Below, in pieces: positions 1 through 8,855 of a DNA stretch of 64,000 nt (positions are counted from its first letter, which is position 1; each line of letters opens with the position of its first letter). The stretch lies in contig CP065161.1 of assembly GCA_015693905.1 (NCBI GenBank), positions 1,719,001 to 1,783,000 of the forward strand, given 5' to 3'. The translations under genes and the position numbers were made by a program. Under the pieces are notes generated by a model. The model ran no database searches. It had not been told where the DNA came from and saw only the letters and a program-made list of their open reading frames with translations. Source of the stretch: Rhodobacterales bacterium HKCCA1288. GTDB taxonomy: Bacteria; Pseudomonadota; Alphaproteobacteria; Rhodobacterales; Rhodobacteraceae.

Positions 1-390
1 GTCTACAACCATGGCGAAATGGCCCGTGATTTTACCTATGTCACAGATCTGGTTGATGGGATTGTGCGTCTGATTGATGCCATACCGACCCGCCCCAACG
101 CGGCCTCTGAGATTGCTGAAGGCGATAGCCTTTCACCTGTTGCGCCCCATCGCATTGTGAATATCGGAAACTCACAATCAGTGCCTTTGATGGAATTCAT
201 CGCCGCGATAGAAGCGCGTCTTGGGATCGAGGCGCAAAAGAATTTCATGGATATGCAAGCAGGCGATGTGCCTGCCACATGGGCCGATGCAAGCCTTTTG
301 ATGCGCTTAACAGGCTACAAGCCACAAACCGCAGTGCAAGACGGGGTTGCCGCGTTTGTGGACTGGTATCGCGATTATTATCGCTGCTAG
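1..390 (+). CDS. NAD-dependent epimerase, 3' end (probable UDP-glucuronate 4-epimerase)
   Basis: The frame is open from base 1, so this is the last ~129 codons of a gene that begins before the window. The first visible residues, VYNHGEMARDFTYV, match the region of short-chain epimerases where UDP-glucuronate 4-epimerases carry their conserved RDFTY segment. The end (FVDWYRDYY) is also typical of that group. Such enzymes interconvert UDP-glucuronate and UDP-galacturonate in the cytoplasm for polysaccharide synthesis. UDP-glucose dehydrogenase, which makes UDP-glucuronate, follows 37 bases downstream on the same strand, so the two probably form an operon supplying uronic acids. The nucleotide-binding glycine motif lies outside the window, so exact substrate assignment is inference; another uronate or dTDP-sugar epimerase is the alternative. 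Confidence 0.8.
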   Translation, partial: VYNHGEMARDFTYVTDLVDGIVRLIDAIPTRPNAASEIAEGDSLSPVAPHRIVNIGNSQSVPLMEFIAAIEARLGIEAQKNFMDMQAGDVPATWADASLLMRLTGYKPQTAVQDGVAAFVDWYRDYYRC

Positions 391-427
391 GACGAGAACA
401 AGATTGGCCAAAAAAGGACATTAAACC

Positions 428-1732
428 ATGCGGATTGCAATGATTGGCACAGGCTATGTTGGCTTGGTTTCGGGGGTCTGCTTCTCGGATTTTGGGCATG
501 AGGTGATCTGTGTCGACAAGGCCCCAGAAAAAATCGCTAAACTGAATAAGGGTGAGGTTCCGATTTATGAGCCCGGCCTTGAGGATTTGATGGCCCGCAA
601 TGTCGAGGCGGGGCGGCTGTCCTTTACAACGGATTTGGCGCACGCTGTAGATGGGGCAGATGCTGTGTTTATTGCTGTTGGCACGCCCACGCGGCGGGGC
701 GATGGCCATGCTGACCTCACCTATGTCATGGCCGCCGCCGAAGAAGTCGGGCGCGCGCTGACAGGCTATGCCGTGGTGGTGACAAAATCGACTGTGCCTG
801 TTGGCACCAACCGCAAGGTGCAAGAGGTTGTGGCACAGGCCAATCCAAAGGCGGAGTTTGATGTTGCCTCAAACCCTGAGTTTCTTCGGGAAGGGGCCGC
901 GATTGACGATTTCATGAAGCCAGACCGCGTTGTGGTTGGCGTGCAATCAGAGCGCGCAGCCAAGGTTATGGCAGAGATTTATCGCCCCCTGTATCTGCGC
1001 GATTTTCCAATCGTGACCACCGATCTGGAATCGGCGGAAATGATCAAATACGCGGCCAATGCCTTTCTTGCGACCAAGATCACCTTCATCAATGAAATCG
1101 CCGCGCTCTGCGAAAAAGTCGGCGCGGATGTGAAGGAAGTCTCAAAAGGTATGGGGCTTGATGGGCGCATTGGAAATAAGTTTCTACATGCAGGGCCAGG
1201 GTATGGTGGGTCTTGTTTCCCCAAGGACACCCAAGCCTTGGCGCGGATCGGTCAGGATTTTGCAGCCCCCCAACAGATTGTAGAAACAGTGATCCGCGTG
1301 AATGACGCAGTTAAACTGCGCATGATCGAAAAACTGCGTGATCTGTGTGATGGCAGTTTCAATGGCAAGAAAATCGCTGTGCTGGGCGTAACCTTTAAGC
1401 CAAACACCGATGATATGCGTGATGCGCCTTCGCTTACCATTGTGCCCGCTCTTGTGGGCGGTGGCGCGACCGTGCGTGTGGTCGACCCGCAAGGCCGCCG
1501 TGAAGGGGAGCATCTGTTGCCAAATGTGACATGGTGCGATGACCCCTATACCGCTGCGGAAGCCGCCGATCTTTTGGTGATCCTAACCGAGTGGAACGAG
1601 TTCCGCGCGCTGGATTTAACCCGTTTGTCCAAGGGCATGGCGCAGGCGCGCATGGCCGATTTGCGCAATATATACAGCCGCCAAGATGCGCTAGCCGCAG
1701 GCTTTGCCACCTATGACGCGATAGGACGCTAA
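428..1732 (+). CDS. ugd: UDP-glucose 6-dehydrogenase
   Basis: This 434-residue protein oxidises UDP-glucose to UDP-glucuronate with two NAD+. The N-terminus carries the Rossmann motif GTGYVGLV (residues 7-14), and the catalytic cysteine sits in GPGYGGSCFPKD near residue 260. The C-terminal UDP-binding domain contains GVTFKPNTDDMRD. Length is normal for bacterial Ugd/TuaD/RkpK. It follows the UDP-glucuronate epimerase and converges with kdsD, whose stop lies only 4 bases away, leaving no room for a separate terminator. Product use is probably capsule or lipopolysaccharide, since kpsMET lies ~33 kb away in this window. Confidence 0.96.
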   Translation: MRIAMIGTGYVGLVSGVCFSDFGHEVICVDKAPEKIAKLNKGEVPIYEPGLEDLMARNVEAGRLSFTTDLAHAVDGADAVFIAVGTPTRRGDGHADLTYVMAAAEEVGRALTGYAVVVTKSTVPVGTNRKVQEVVAQANPKAEFDVASNPEFLREGAAIDDFMKPDRVVVGVQSERAAKVMAEIYRPLYLRDFPIVTTDLESAEMIKYAANAFLATKITFINEIAALCEKVGADVKEVSKGMGLDGRIGNKFLHAGPGYGGSCFPKDTQALARIGQDFAAPQQIVETVIRVNDAVKLRMIEKLRDLCDGSFNGKKIAVLGVTFKPNTDDMRDAPSLTIVPALVGGGATVRVVDPQGRREGEHLLPNVTWCDDPYTAAEAADLLVILTEWNEFRALDLTRLSKGMAQARMADLRNIYSRQDALAAGFATYDAIGR

Positions 1733-1736
1733 AGGT

Positions 1737-2708
1737 TTAAGCCAAACCCGCCCGCAGGCAATCGTGCAAGTGCAACAGACCGACAGGGCGTTGTTCATCA
1801 TCCAACGCGAAAAGGGCTGTGATTTTATGCGCTGACATGACCGCCAAGGCCTCGGCGGCAAGGGCATCTGGGGCGGTCACGCGGGGGGATTTGGTGGCGA
1901 CATCACCAGCCGTGCAGGACATTAGCCGCGCCATGTTGCGCCGCAAATCCCCATCCGAGATCACCCCATCAAGGCGACCTTCGCCGTCCAAGACCCCCAC
2001 GATACCGAAGCTTTTCTCGGTCATCACCAACAGGGTCTCAGGCATCGGGGTGGTCACCTGAACCAAGGGCAAGGCCGCCCCTTCATGCATCAATTGCGCA
2101 ACTTTTGACAATTGTGCGCCCAATTTCCCGCCGGGATGAAAGGTGCGGAATTGATCGGGTCGAAAACCGCGCTGCTCCATGACACAAACGGCCAATGCAT
2201 CGCCCAAGGCAAGTGTTAGGGTCGTTGAGGTTGTCGGCGCCATCCCAATCACACAAGCCTCAGGCGCGGCAGGCAAGGTCAAACGATACTGCGCCGCCCG
2301 CATCAATGTGCTGTCTTCGCGCCCTGATATGCCAATCATCGGGATTGAAAACCGCGCCACATGGGCAACGATATCGCCCAATTCAGCCGTTTCACCTGAG
2401 TTTGAGATCAAAATCACCAAATCCTCAGGGGTGATCATACCTAAATCACCGTGGCTTGCCTCAGCAGGGTGGACAAAAGCCGAAGGTGTACCAGTCGAAG
2501 CAAGGGTTGAGCTGATCTTGCGCGCAATATGCCCCGATTTTCCGATACCAGATAGGATCACACGGCCTTTCGTGGCCAACATGGCCTCAACCGCGCCGTC
2601 AAAATCAGCAGGCAAGTGCGCGGCCAAAGCCATCACCGCATCCGCCTCAATTTTCAAAACGCGGGCGGCGGTGTCGCGGATCGCGGCCAATTTATCCTGC
2701 TGTGTCAT
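1737..2708 (-). CDS. kdsD: Arabinose-5-phosphate isomerase (KpsF/GutQ family)
   Basis: This 323-residue protein converts ribulose-5-phosphate to arabinose-5-phosphate, the first step to Kdo. An N-terminal SIS domain is visible (GIGKSGHIARK, SNSGET, and HGDLG around residues 50-110). It is followed by two CBS domains ending in VGLLHLHDCLRAG. I place the start at the ATG at 2708 because AAGAG precedes it and the family begins just there; an upstream in-frame ATG would add an unrelated 59-residue tail. Kdo is needed for lipid A core and for group-2-type capsule linkers, which fits the KpsMET exporter elsewhere in this window. The gene converges on ugd with a 4-base gap. Confidence 0.95.
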   Translation of the reverse strand: MTQQDKLAAIRDTAARVLKIEADAVMALAAHLPADFDGAVEAMLATKGRVILSGIGKSGHIARKISSTLASTGTPSAFVHPAEASHGDLGMITPEDLVILISNSGETAELGDIVAHVARFSIPMIGISGREDSTLMRAAQYRLTLPAAPEACVIGMAPTTSTTLTLALGDALAVCVMEQRGFRPDQFRTFHPGGKLGAQLSKVAQLMHEGAALPLVQVTTPMPETLLVMTEKSFGIVGVLDGEGRLDGVISDGDLRRNMARLMSCTAGDVATKSPRVTAPDALAAEALAVMSAHKITALFALDDEQRPVGLLHLHDCLRAGLA

Positions 2709-2865
2709 AATCTCTTGCCCGATCTGGTTGGTGTGGCGTGCTGTGGTCTGACTTAGACAAAAAATCAAGCTTTGCACAGGGTCTGACATGCATTTGAGGG
2801 GTTTTGAGAACGGGATACACCTGTCAAAGTCGTGCTCAAAGCAAGTCGCACCTGAGGGGGATAAA

Positions 2866-3315
2866 ATGAACCGCCGTTTTGGCAATTGGCCAGATCCAAA
2901 CCAATATTACCGCCCCCGCGCGGGGGCCTATGCGATTATTGATGCAGGTGATGGCATTCTGGCCACATTCCAAGAGGATCCAGACCCCGAATTTCAATTG
3001 CCTGGGGGCGGGATTGACGCAGGCGAAACCGCCATCCAAGCCTTGCATCGCGAAGTTTTGGAAGAAACGGGATATCGCATCCATGGAATTCGCCGCTTGG
3101 GGATGTTTCATCGCCATACATTCATGCCCGATTATGGCTATCACGCACATAAGCAGTGCCACATCTTCTATGCCCAACTGGGGCGCCGCATGGGGGAACC
3201 AACAGAGGCAGGCCATAGCGCGATTTTCCTGCCGTGGGACGAGGCTGAAACGCTATTGGCCGTGTCAGGGGATCGGCATTTTGTGCGGCAACTCCTGGCC
3301 CATTATGGCCGATAG
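2866..3315 (+). CDS. Nudix hydrolase
   Basis: A 149-residue protein with a clear Nudix box: GGGIDAGETAIQALHREVLEETG, read in pieces as GGGIDAGET, then REVLEETGY around residues 43-65. Nudix enzymes cleave nucleoside diphosphates linked to another group, using metal held by the REVLEE glutamates. Substrate cannot be read from the sequence. The ATG at 2866 is preferred over one 78 bases upstream because a GAGGGGG ribosome site ends 5 bases before it. It is divergent from kdsD (157 bases between starts), and its last 13 bases overlap the end of the convergent response regulator gene. Confidence 0.85.
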   Translation: MNRRFGNWPDPNQYYRPRAGAYAIIDAGDGILATFQEDPDPEFQLPGGGIDAGETAIQALHREVLEETGYRIHGIRRLGMFHRHTFMPDYGYHAHKQCHIFYAQLGRRMGEPTEAGHSAIFLPWDEAETLLAVSGDRHFVRQLLAHYGR

Positions 3316-4616
3316 GCCAACATGGCGGCAGAGATATCATCCACGAATTCATCACCACCCGCATAGGCCTCAAGATCGCAGGTCAGGGCGGAAAGTAGGT
3401 CATGGCCGCGCCGCTCCTGATGGCGCGCCAAGGCCGTAGCCAAACCGGCCTCTTGCCACAATTGCCCTTGCGGATTGGGGCATTCGACCCATCCATCCGA
3501 ATATAGAAACAGACAATCCCCGCCCGTGAGCGTGAATTCTTGCTCAACCCAATCTGCGTCCTCCAAAAGACCGATGGGCAATCCACCTGTGCCAATTTCC
3601 TGCACACTGCCCCCATTGCGTAAAACGAAGGGCAAGGGATGGCCCGCTTGAACAAAGCGGCCCGTTCCAGTTTTCAGATTGAACAGCACATAGCACAACG
3701 TAAAGTAATGCCCCCCCATATCCTCGCGAAGCATCAGACGGTTAAGGGCTTGCGCCACCTCAACAGGGGGTAAGGCCTGCACCGCGCCACCGTTGCGCCG
3801 CAGGCAGAGGTTTCGTTCAGCCGAATGCGGCAAGAGCAAACTGGCCAAGCGCGCGGTGATCATCGCTGCTGAAACGCCATGACCCGAGACATCCAAAGAG
3901 AACATGCCGATCTTGTCTTCACCTGCAGGAAAATAACCGACAAGATCACCGCCAACATGGCCCGATGCGCGCAGCATCAACGACAGCTGTGCCTCAGGCA
4001 GGCTAACAGATGGTTCGCGCACCAAGGCCTGTTGCATATCACGCGCCGCCTGAAGGTCACGATCCAGATCAACATAAAGAACGCTAAGTTTCTCAAGGGT
4101 TTGGCTGAGCAGCGCATTTTTCTGCTGTAATTCGCTGTGAATTTGCAAAATCCGCTCGCCTGCGCGCAACCGCGCCAATAATTCGGGCGGATGCACGGGC
4201 TTTGAAAGAAAATCATCCGCACCCGAGTCCAAACCCGCCGTAATCGCGTCCCGTCCTGTTTTTGAGGTCAGCAGGATGACATAAGAATACCCGTCCGTCT
4301 CAATCTTGCGCAGATGGGCGCAGAATTCTGGGCCAGACATTTCTGGCATCACCCAATCACAGACGACCAGCGACATTTGCCGCTGTTTCAACACCTCAAG
4401 CCCATGGGTTGCTGTCTCGCATGGCACTGGGTCATAGCCCCACTGGGACAGCATATGGCAAATCAACCGCCGTTGCGCGGCACTGTCATCGATCACCAGA
4501 ACAGGCATTGGGTGTCCCGCATAAGGCGATACCCGCGCAGAAGGCATATCTGCGAGGGTTGGCAACCGTGAGGGCCGCGCAGCAATCCTATGATTGGTCA
4601 GGGCGTGAATCGTCAC
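3303..4616 (-). CDS. Response regulator with PP2C-type serine phosphatase output (RsbU-like)
   Basis: This 437-residue protein has a receiver domain (about residues 38-155). It shows the acidic pair in VLVIDDSA, the phospho-acceptor aspartate in VVCDWVMPEM, the conserved threonine/serine in LLTSKTG and the lysine in LSKPVHP. A short coiled region (~155-195) leads into a SpoIIE/PP2C phosphatase domain with GGDLVGYF, SLDVSGHGVSAAM and LYSDGWVE. REC–PP2C proteins usually dephosphorylate an anti-sigma-factor antagonist in partner-switching systems. The start is a GTG with an excellent AAAGGAGA site 7 bases upstream. The neighbour across 154 bases is an Hpt protein, a plausible phosphodonor. No sensor kinase or anti-sigma gene is visible nearby. 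Confidence 0.9.
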   Translation of the reverse strand: MTIHALTNHRIAARPSRLPTLADMPSARVSPYAGHPMPVLVIDDSAAQRRLICHMLSQWGYDPVPCETATHGLEVLKQRQMSLVVCDWVMPEMSGPEFCAHLRKIETDGYSYVILLTSKTGRDAITAGLDSGADDFLSKPVHPPELLARLRAGERILQIHSELQQKNALLSQTLEKLSVLYVDLDRDLQAARDMQQALVREPSVSLPEAQLSLMLRASGHVGGDLVGYFPAGEDKIGMFSLDVSGHGVSAAMITARLASLLLPHSAERNLCLRRNGGAVQALPPVEVAQALNRLMLREDMGGHYFTLCYVLFNLKTGTGRFVQAGHPLPFVLRNGGSVQEIGTGGLPIGLLEDADWVEQEFTLTGGDCLFLYSDGWVECPNPQGQLWQEAGLATALARHQERRGHDLLSALTCDLEAYAGGDEFVDDISAAMLAYRP

Positions 4617-4770
4617 GGAAATCTCCTTTGCCCGACCCTCTTAGCGCCCTGTTCCTAATACAACGTAAACGCGAGTAGGCGCTCAGGCTGTAAACTTCAG
4701 CCCTGCCGTAAACACTTCTTTAACCGCTAGGGGCGTATCGAGGGGCAAGGCAAAAGGCGAAGGCAGCAAG

Positions 4771-5169
4771 ATGACCGCATTTTCCACAAATCACGGCGCG
4801 CGCTCGCATCTGGGTCAAATTCAATCTCGATTGGCCGCAAATGCCATTGACCTTGATCATGTCACCATTTTGCGCAGCGAATTGGGCGAAGATGAATTCA
4901 TCGACTTGGCGGCGGTGTTTATCGCCGAATTGAAAAATGACCTCAGCGCCTTATCCGCTGATCCAAACATGGCCACAGCACGTGCATTTCATGCATTGCG
5001 CGGGGCGGCCAGTAATCTTGGCCTAACTAGCTTTTGCGAATATTGCCACAGACTTGAACATCGTGAGGGGCTCGCAACACAGGCCGATCTCGACAGTTTG
5101 ACCCGACTGCTTTCGACCGGTCTTGCGGCGCTGGCGCACCATATCCCCCAACTTGGCGCCGAGATTTAG
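4771..5169 (+). CDS. Histidine phosphotransfer (Hpt) domain protein
   Basis: A 132-residue, mostly helical protein made of a single Hpt domain. The phosphorylatable histidine is in FHALRGAASNLGL (about residues 72-84), the standard Hpt signature HxLKGxAxxLG in slightly altered form. Hpt proteins relay phosphate between hybrid kinases and response regulators in the cytoplasm. It starts 154 bases from and divergent to the REC–PP2C regulator, suggesting that the two work in one relay, although that is inference. Its 3' end lies 10 bases before the convergent ilvA stop. Confidence 0.85.
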   Translation: MTAFSTNHGARSHLGQIQSRLAANAIDLDHVTILRSELGEDEFIDLAAVFIAELKNDLSALSADPNMATARAFHALRGAASNLGLTSFCEYCHRLEHREGLATQADLDSLTRLLSTGLAALAHHIPQLGAEI

Positions 5170-5179
5170 ACCGCGCTTT

Positions 5180-6418
5180 TCAAATCAGAAATTCAGCCAA
5201 AACCTCGTCATTGGTAATGTCGCGACAGGCAAATCCACGCGCCTCAATCCGCGCCATTAGATCCGGAAAATGCGCGGCGTCTTTTGTTTCAATCCCAATT
5301 AAAACCGATCCGAAATTGCGCGCGGATTTCTTCAAATACTCAAATCGCGCGATATCATCATCTGGGCCAAGCAGGTTCAAAAATTCGCGCAGGGCCCCGG
5401 GGCGCTGCGGCATACGCAAGATGAAATATTTCTTTACGCCCAAGAAGCGCATTGCACGCTCTTTGACTTCGGGCAATCGCTCGAAATCGAAATTTCCGCC
5501 AGAGGTCACACAGACCACCGACTTACCCGTAATCTCATCGGCAATTTCAGGCAAAACATCAATCGACAAGGCCCCGGCAGGTTCCAGCACAATGCCTTCG
5601 ATGTTGAGCATCTCTTGAATCGTCACGCAAATTCGGTTTTCAGGTGCCAAATGCACGCGTTCAGGCTTGATATGACTGAGCCGCGCAAAGGTTTTTTCAC
5701 CAATGCGCGCAACAGCCGCGCCATCGACAAACGTATCTTCAATTTTGACCGTCTTTGGCGCGCCCTCGGTCAGTGCTGCGGTCAGACTTGGGCCGCCCAC
5801 AGGCTCAACCAAGGTCACGGCCTGATCGCGCCCGAGATACGACAACATACCCGCTGACAACCCCCCACCCCCTACAGGCAGCACCAAGCAATCGGGGGCG
5901 CGGCCCAGTTGCTCGACCATCTCAACAGCCACCGAAGCCTGCCCCTCAATCACATCTTCATCATCAAAAGGTGACAGGAAATGAGCACCTTCGCGCGCGC
6001 AAAATCCCTGCGCTGCGGCCAATGTCTCATCAAAATAATCGCCGACCAATTCGATGCGCACATTGCCCCCCCCAAAGGCACGGGTTTTGGCGATCTTCTG
6101 CTGTGGGGTGGTGACGGGCATGAAAATCACACCTTCAACCCCAAAATGCTGGCAGACATAGGCCACGCCTTGTGCGTGATTGCCCGCGCTGGCGCAAACG
6201 AATTGCCGGCGCGTGGCATCCACGGCCAAAGCCTTGCGCATTGCGTTAAAGGCACCGCGAATTTTATACGAGCGCACAGGACTAAGATCCTCGCGCTTGA
6301 GCCAAATATCTGCGCCATAGCGCTCTGACAGATAAATATTTTTCTGCAAAGGCGTAGGCGTAAACAAGGCGCGCATTGCCTGTTCTGCAGCTTTGGCATT
6401 ATTTTTAAAATCATTCAT
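5180..6418 (-). CDS. ilvA: Threonine ammonia-lyase (threonine dehydratase)
   Basis: This 412-residue PLP enzyme deaminates threonine to 2-oxobutyrate, feeding isoleucine synthesis. The PLP lysine is in SYKIRGA (near residue 52). SAGNHAQGVA binds substrate carboxylate, and the glycine-rich phosphate-binding loop is PVGGGGLSAG. A single C-terminal ACT-like domain (from about residue 330, KYFILRMPQRPGALREFL) is the short regulatory form also called IlvA1/YbgC-like in some genomes, smaller than the ~510-residue two-ACT E. coli IlvA. The start is the ATG at 6418. The gene is divergent from argG across 131 bases, which must contain both promoters. Confidence 0.93.
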   Translation of the reverse strand: MNDFKNNAKAAEQAMRALFTPTPLQKNIYLSERYGADIWLKREDLSPVRSYKIRGAFNAMRKALAVDATRRQFVCASAGNHAQGVAYVCQHFGVEGVIFMPVTTPQQKIAKTRAFGGGNVRIELVGDYFDETLAAAQGFCAREGAHFLSPFDDEDVIEGQASVAVEMVEQLGRAPDCLVLPVGGGGLSAGMLSYLGRDQAVTLVEPVGGPSLTAALTEGAPKTVKIEDTFVDGAAVARIGEKTFARLSHIKPERVHLAPENRICVTIQEMLNIEGIVLEPAGALSIDVLPEIADEITGKSVVCVTSGGNFDFERLPEVKERAMRFLGVKKYFILRMPQRPGALREFLNLLGPDDDIARFEYLKKSARNFGSVLIGIETKDAAHFPDLMARIEARGFACRDITNDEVLAEFLI

Positions 6419-6549
6419 TCCCTAGGCCTGCCTTAAAGATTGCCCCCTGTCTAGCCTGCGCAATGCGCCAAGCGGATACTGCGCCAACTTGCGTCCCTCG
6501 CCAAAACCCGTTATCGCGCGCCAATCCCTTTCAAATTCGGAGCTAAACG

Positions 6550-7770
6550 ATGTCTGCGCCCAAGAAAGTTGTTCTCGCTTATTCAGGTGGTCTTGATACA
6601 TCCATCATCCTGAAATGGCTGCAGACCGAATATGGCTGCGAGGTCGTGACCTTTACCGCCGATCTGGGTCAAGGCGAAGAACTGGAGCCCGCACGCAAAA
6701 AGGCCGAATTGCTGGGCGTGTCCGAAATTTTCATCGAAGACCTCCGCGAAGAATTCGTGCGCGATTTCGTTTTCCCGATGTTCCGCGCCAATGCGATTTA
6801 CGAGGGGCTTTATCTTCTTGGCACATCCATCGCGCGCCCGCTGATTTCCAAGCGGTTGGTTGAAATTGCCGAAGCCACTGGGGCCGATGCGATCTCGCAT
6901 GGGGCAACGGGCAAGGGCAATGACCAAGTGCGTTTTGAATTGGCCGCCTACGCGCTGAACCCAGACATCAAAGTCATCGCACCATGGCGGTTGTGGGATT
7001 TGACCAGCCGCACAAAATTGTTGGATTTTGCAGAAAAAAATCAAATTCCTATCGCCAAGGACAAACGCGGCGAAGCCCCATTTTCAGTGGATGCAAACCT
7101 GCTGCACACATCTTCTGAAGGGAAAGTTCTCGAAGACCCCGCACAAGAAGCGCCCGACTACGTCTATCAGCGCAGCGTCCATCCTGAAGACGCGCCTGAC
7201 ACGCCCGAAATGGTGGAAATCACGTTTGAGCGCGGTGATGCAGTTGCAATCAATGGCACCGCAATGAGCCCCGCCACAATCCTGACCAAGCTCAATGAAT
7301 TGGGCGGCAAGCACGGCATTGGCCGCCTTGATCTGGTTGAAAACCGCTTTGTTGGGATGAAATCGCGCGGCATTTATGAAACACCAGGCGGCACGATTTT
7401 GCTTGAGGCCCATCGCGGGATTGAGCAGATCACCTTGGATAGCGGCGCGGGCCATCTGAAAGATTCCATCATGCCGCGCTATGCGGAACTGATCTATAAC
7501 GGCTTCTGGTTCAGCCCTGAGCGCGAAATGCTTCAAGCGCTGATCGACAAAAGCCAGGAGCATGTATCTGGCACTGTGCGCGTCAAACTCTATAAGGGTG
7601 CGGCACGCACTGTGGCGCGTTGGTCCGATCACAGCCTATATTCCGAGGCCCATGTGACCTTCGAAGAGGATGCGGGCGCCTATGATCAAAAAGATGCGCA
7701 GGGCTTTATCCAGCTGAACGCGCTGCGCTTGAAACTGTTGGCCGCGCGCAATCGCCGCCTAAAAGGTTAA
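6550..7770 (+). CDS. argG: Argininosuccinate synthase
   Basis: A 406-residue cytoplasmic enzyme that joins citrulline and aspartate with ATP to form argininosuccinate. The ATP-pyrophosphatase P-loop AYSGGLDTS is at residues 9-17. Also visible are [15 protein letters not shown] for citrulline/aspartate binding and [10 protein letters not shown] near the C-terminal tetramerisation part. Length is normal for type-1 bacterial ArgG. The stop codon shares the four bases TTAA with the stop of the convergent galE, leaving no space for an independent terminator. Confidence 0.98.
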   Translation: MSAPKKVVLAYSGGLDTSIILKWLQTEYGCEVVTFTADLGQGEELEPARKKAELLGVSEIFIEDLREEFVRDFVFPMFRANAIYEGLYLLGTSIARPLISKRLVEIAEATGADAISHGATGKGNDQVRFELAAYALNPDIKVIAPWRLWDLTSRTKLLDFAEKNQIPIAKDKRGEAPFSVDANLLHTSSEGKVLEDPAQEAPDYVYQRSVHPEDAPDTPEMVEITFERGDAVAINGTAMSPATILTKLNELGGKHGIGRLDLVENRFVGMKSRGIYETPGGTILLEAHRGIEQITLDSGAGHLKDSIMPRYAELIYNGFWFSPEREMLQALIDKSQEHVSGTVRVKLYKGAARTVARWSDHSLYSEAHVTFEEDAGAYDQKDAQGFIQLNALRLKLLAARNRRLKG

Positions 7771-8780
7771 TCGTTCCCGCACTCTTGGGCCTGCATCCAA
7801 GCCCAAGAACTGGCGCACATCTCATCAAGCCCGCGCTTTGCTTCAAACCCTAGCAGATCGCGGGCTTTTTCTGTTTTGGCACAATAAATTGGCACATCCC
7901 CCTCACGGCGCGCGACAATCTCATAGGGCAACTGGCGGTTCGTAGCGCGCTGATAGGCGGCGATCATTTCCAAGACCGAATACCCCCGCCCCGTCCCTAG
8001 ATTGACCAAATGCCCGTGCCCCTGCCGCAACTGCGCCAAAGACAGAACATGACCTTCGGCCAAATCTTCAACATGGATATAATCCCGAACACCCGTGCCA
8101 TCGGGAGTGTCATAATCATTTCCAAAAACCGAGATTTTTGCCAATGCGCCAGTGGCCACCTTGGCAATATAAGGCATCAGATTGTTTGGGATATCCGCAG
8201 GGTCTTCGCCAATCAGCGCCGAGCCATGCGCCCCAGCGGGGTTGAAATAACGCAAAACACCCACCGCCCATTCTGGATCAGCTGCACACAGATCCTGCAA
8301 CATTTCTTCGCAGATGATTTTGGTGCGCCCGTAAGGGTTCATCGCACGGCGTGGCGCAGTTTCGGGTGTTGGGGTTTCATCAGGCTCACCATAAACTGTG
8401 GCGGATGACGAAAACACAAGGCGCTTACACCCTGCCCGTTCCATTGCGCCGAGGAGGTTCAAAAAACCACCCACGTTATTATCAAAATACGCCAATGGCT
8501 TGGCAACGCTTTCGCCCACCGCTTTATGGGCGGCCAAATGAATCACCCCGCCAAATTCATGTTCCTGAAAGGCCTGATCAAGGCAGGCACTGTCGCGGAT
8601 GTCCCCCTCAATAACGCTTGGGGCCGTGCCCATGATCTGCGCCAAACGCACAGGCACATCGCGGCGGGCGTTGTTAAAATTATCGAATATGACGGGGGTA
8701 TAGCCCGCCTCATGCAAAGCGACCACGACATGCGAACCAATATAGCCCGCCCCACCTGTTACCAGAATTTGCTCTGCCAT
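7767..8780 (-). CDS. galE: UDP-glucose 4-epimerase
   Basis: This 337-residue short-chain dehydrogenase family enzyme interconverts UDP-glucose and UDP-galactose. It shows the NAD-binding GGAGYIGSH at residues 8-16, the catalytic serine region FSSSATVYG, and the YxxxK pair in YGRTK. The C-terminal [14 protein letters not shown] matches GalE. UDP-galactose is also the substrate of UDP-galactopyranose mutase encoded at 54958-56166, so the two may supply UDP-galactofuranose. It overlaps convergent argG by four bases, and the glycosyltransferase upstream on the same strand is 75 bases away, so co-transcription is likely. Confidence 0.95.
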   Translation of the reverse strand: MAEQILVTGGAGYIGSHVVVALHEAGYTPVIFDNFNNARRDVPVRLAQIMGTAPSVIEGDIRDSACLDQAFQEHEFGGVIHLAAHKAVGESVAKPLAYFDNNVGGFLNLLGAMERAGCKRLVFSSSATVYGEPDETPTPETAPRRAMNPYGRTKIICEEMLQDLCAADPEWAVGVLRYFNPAGAHGSALIGEDPADIPNNLMPYIAKVATGALAKISVFGNDYDTPDGTGVRDYIHVEDLAEGHVLSLAQLRQGHGHLVNLGTGRGYSVLEMIAAYQRATNRQLPYEIVARREGDVPIYCAKTEKARDLLGFEAKRGLDEMCASSWAWMQAQECGND

Positions 8781-8855
8781 GGATCACCCGTGCGGAAACT
8801 GCGGTATTGTCAATCCTGCTGTCAGAAAACACCCGCGCGGTCAAACCCCAGATCA

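Noticed and set aside
5755-6328. Two plus-strand frames across ilvA
   Set aside because: They are antisense shadows of the conserved PLP enzyme, with no ribosome site or known domain.
7820-7870. A possible hairpin near the end of galE (GCCCGCG with CGCGGGC followed by T-rich DNA)
   Set aside because: It lies inside the conserved galE frame, well before the stop, so I do not call it a terminator.
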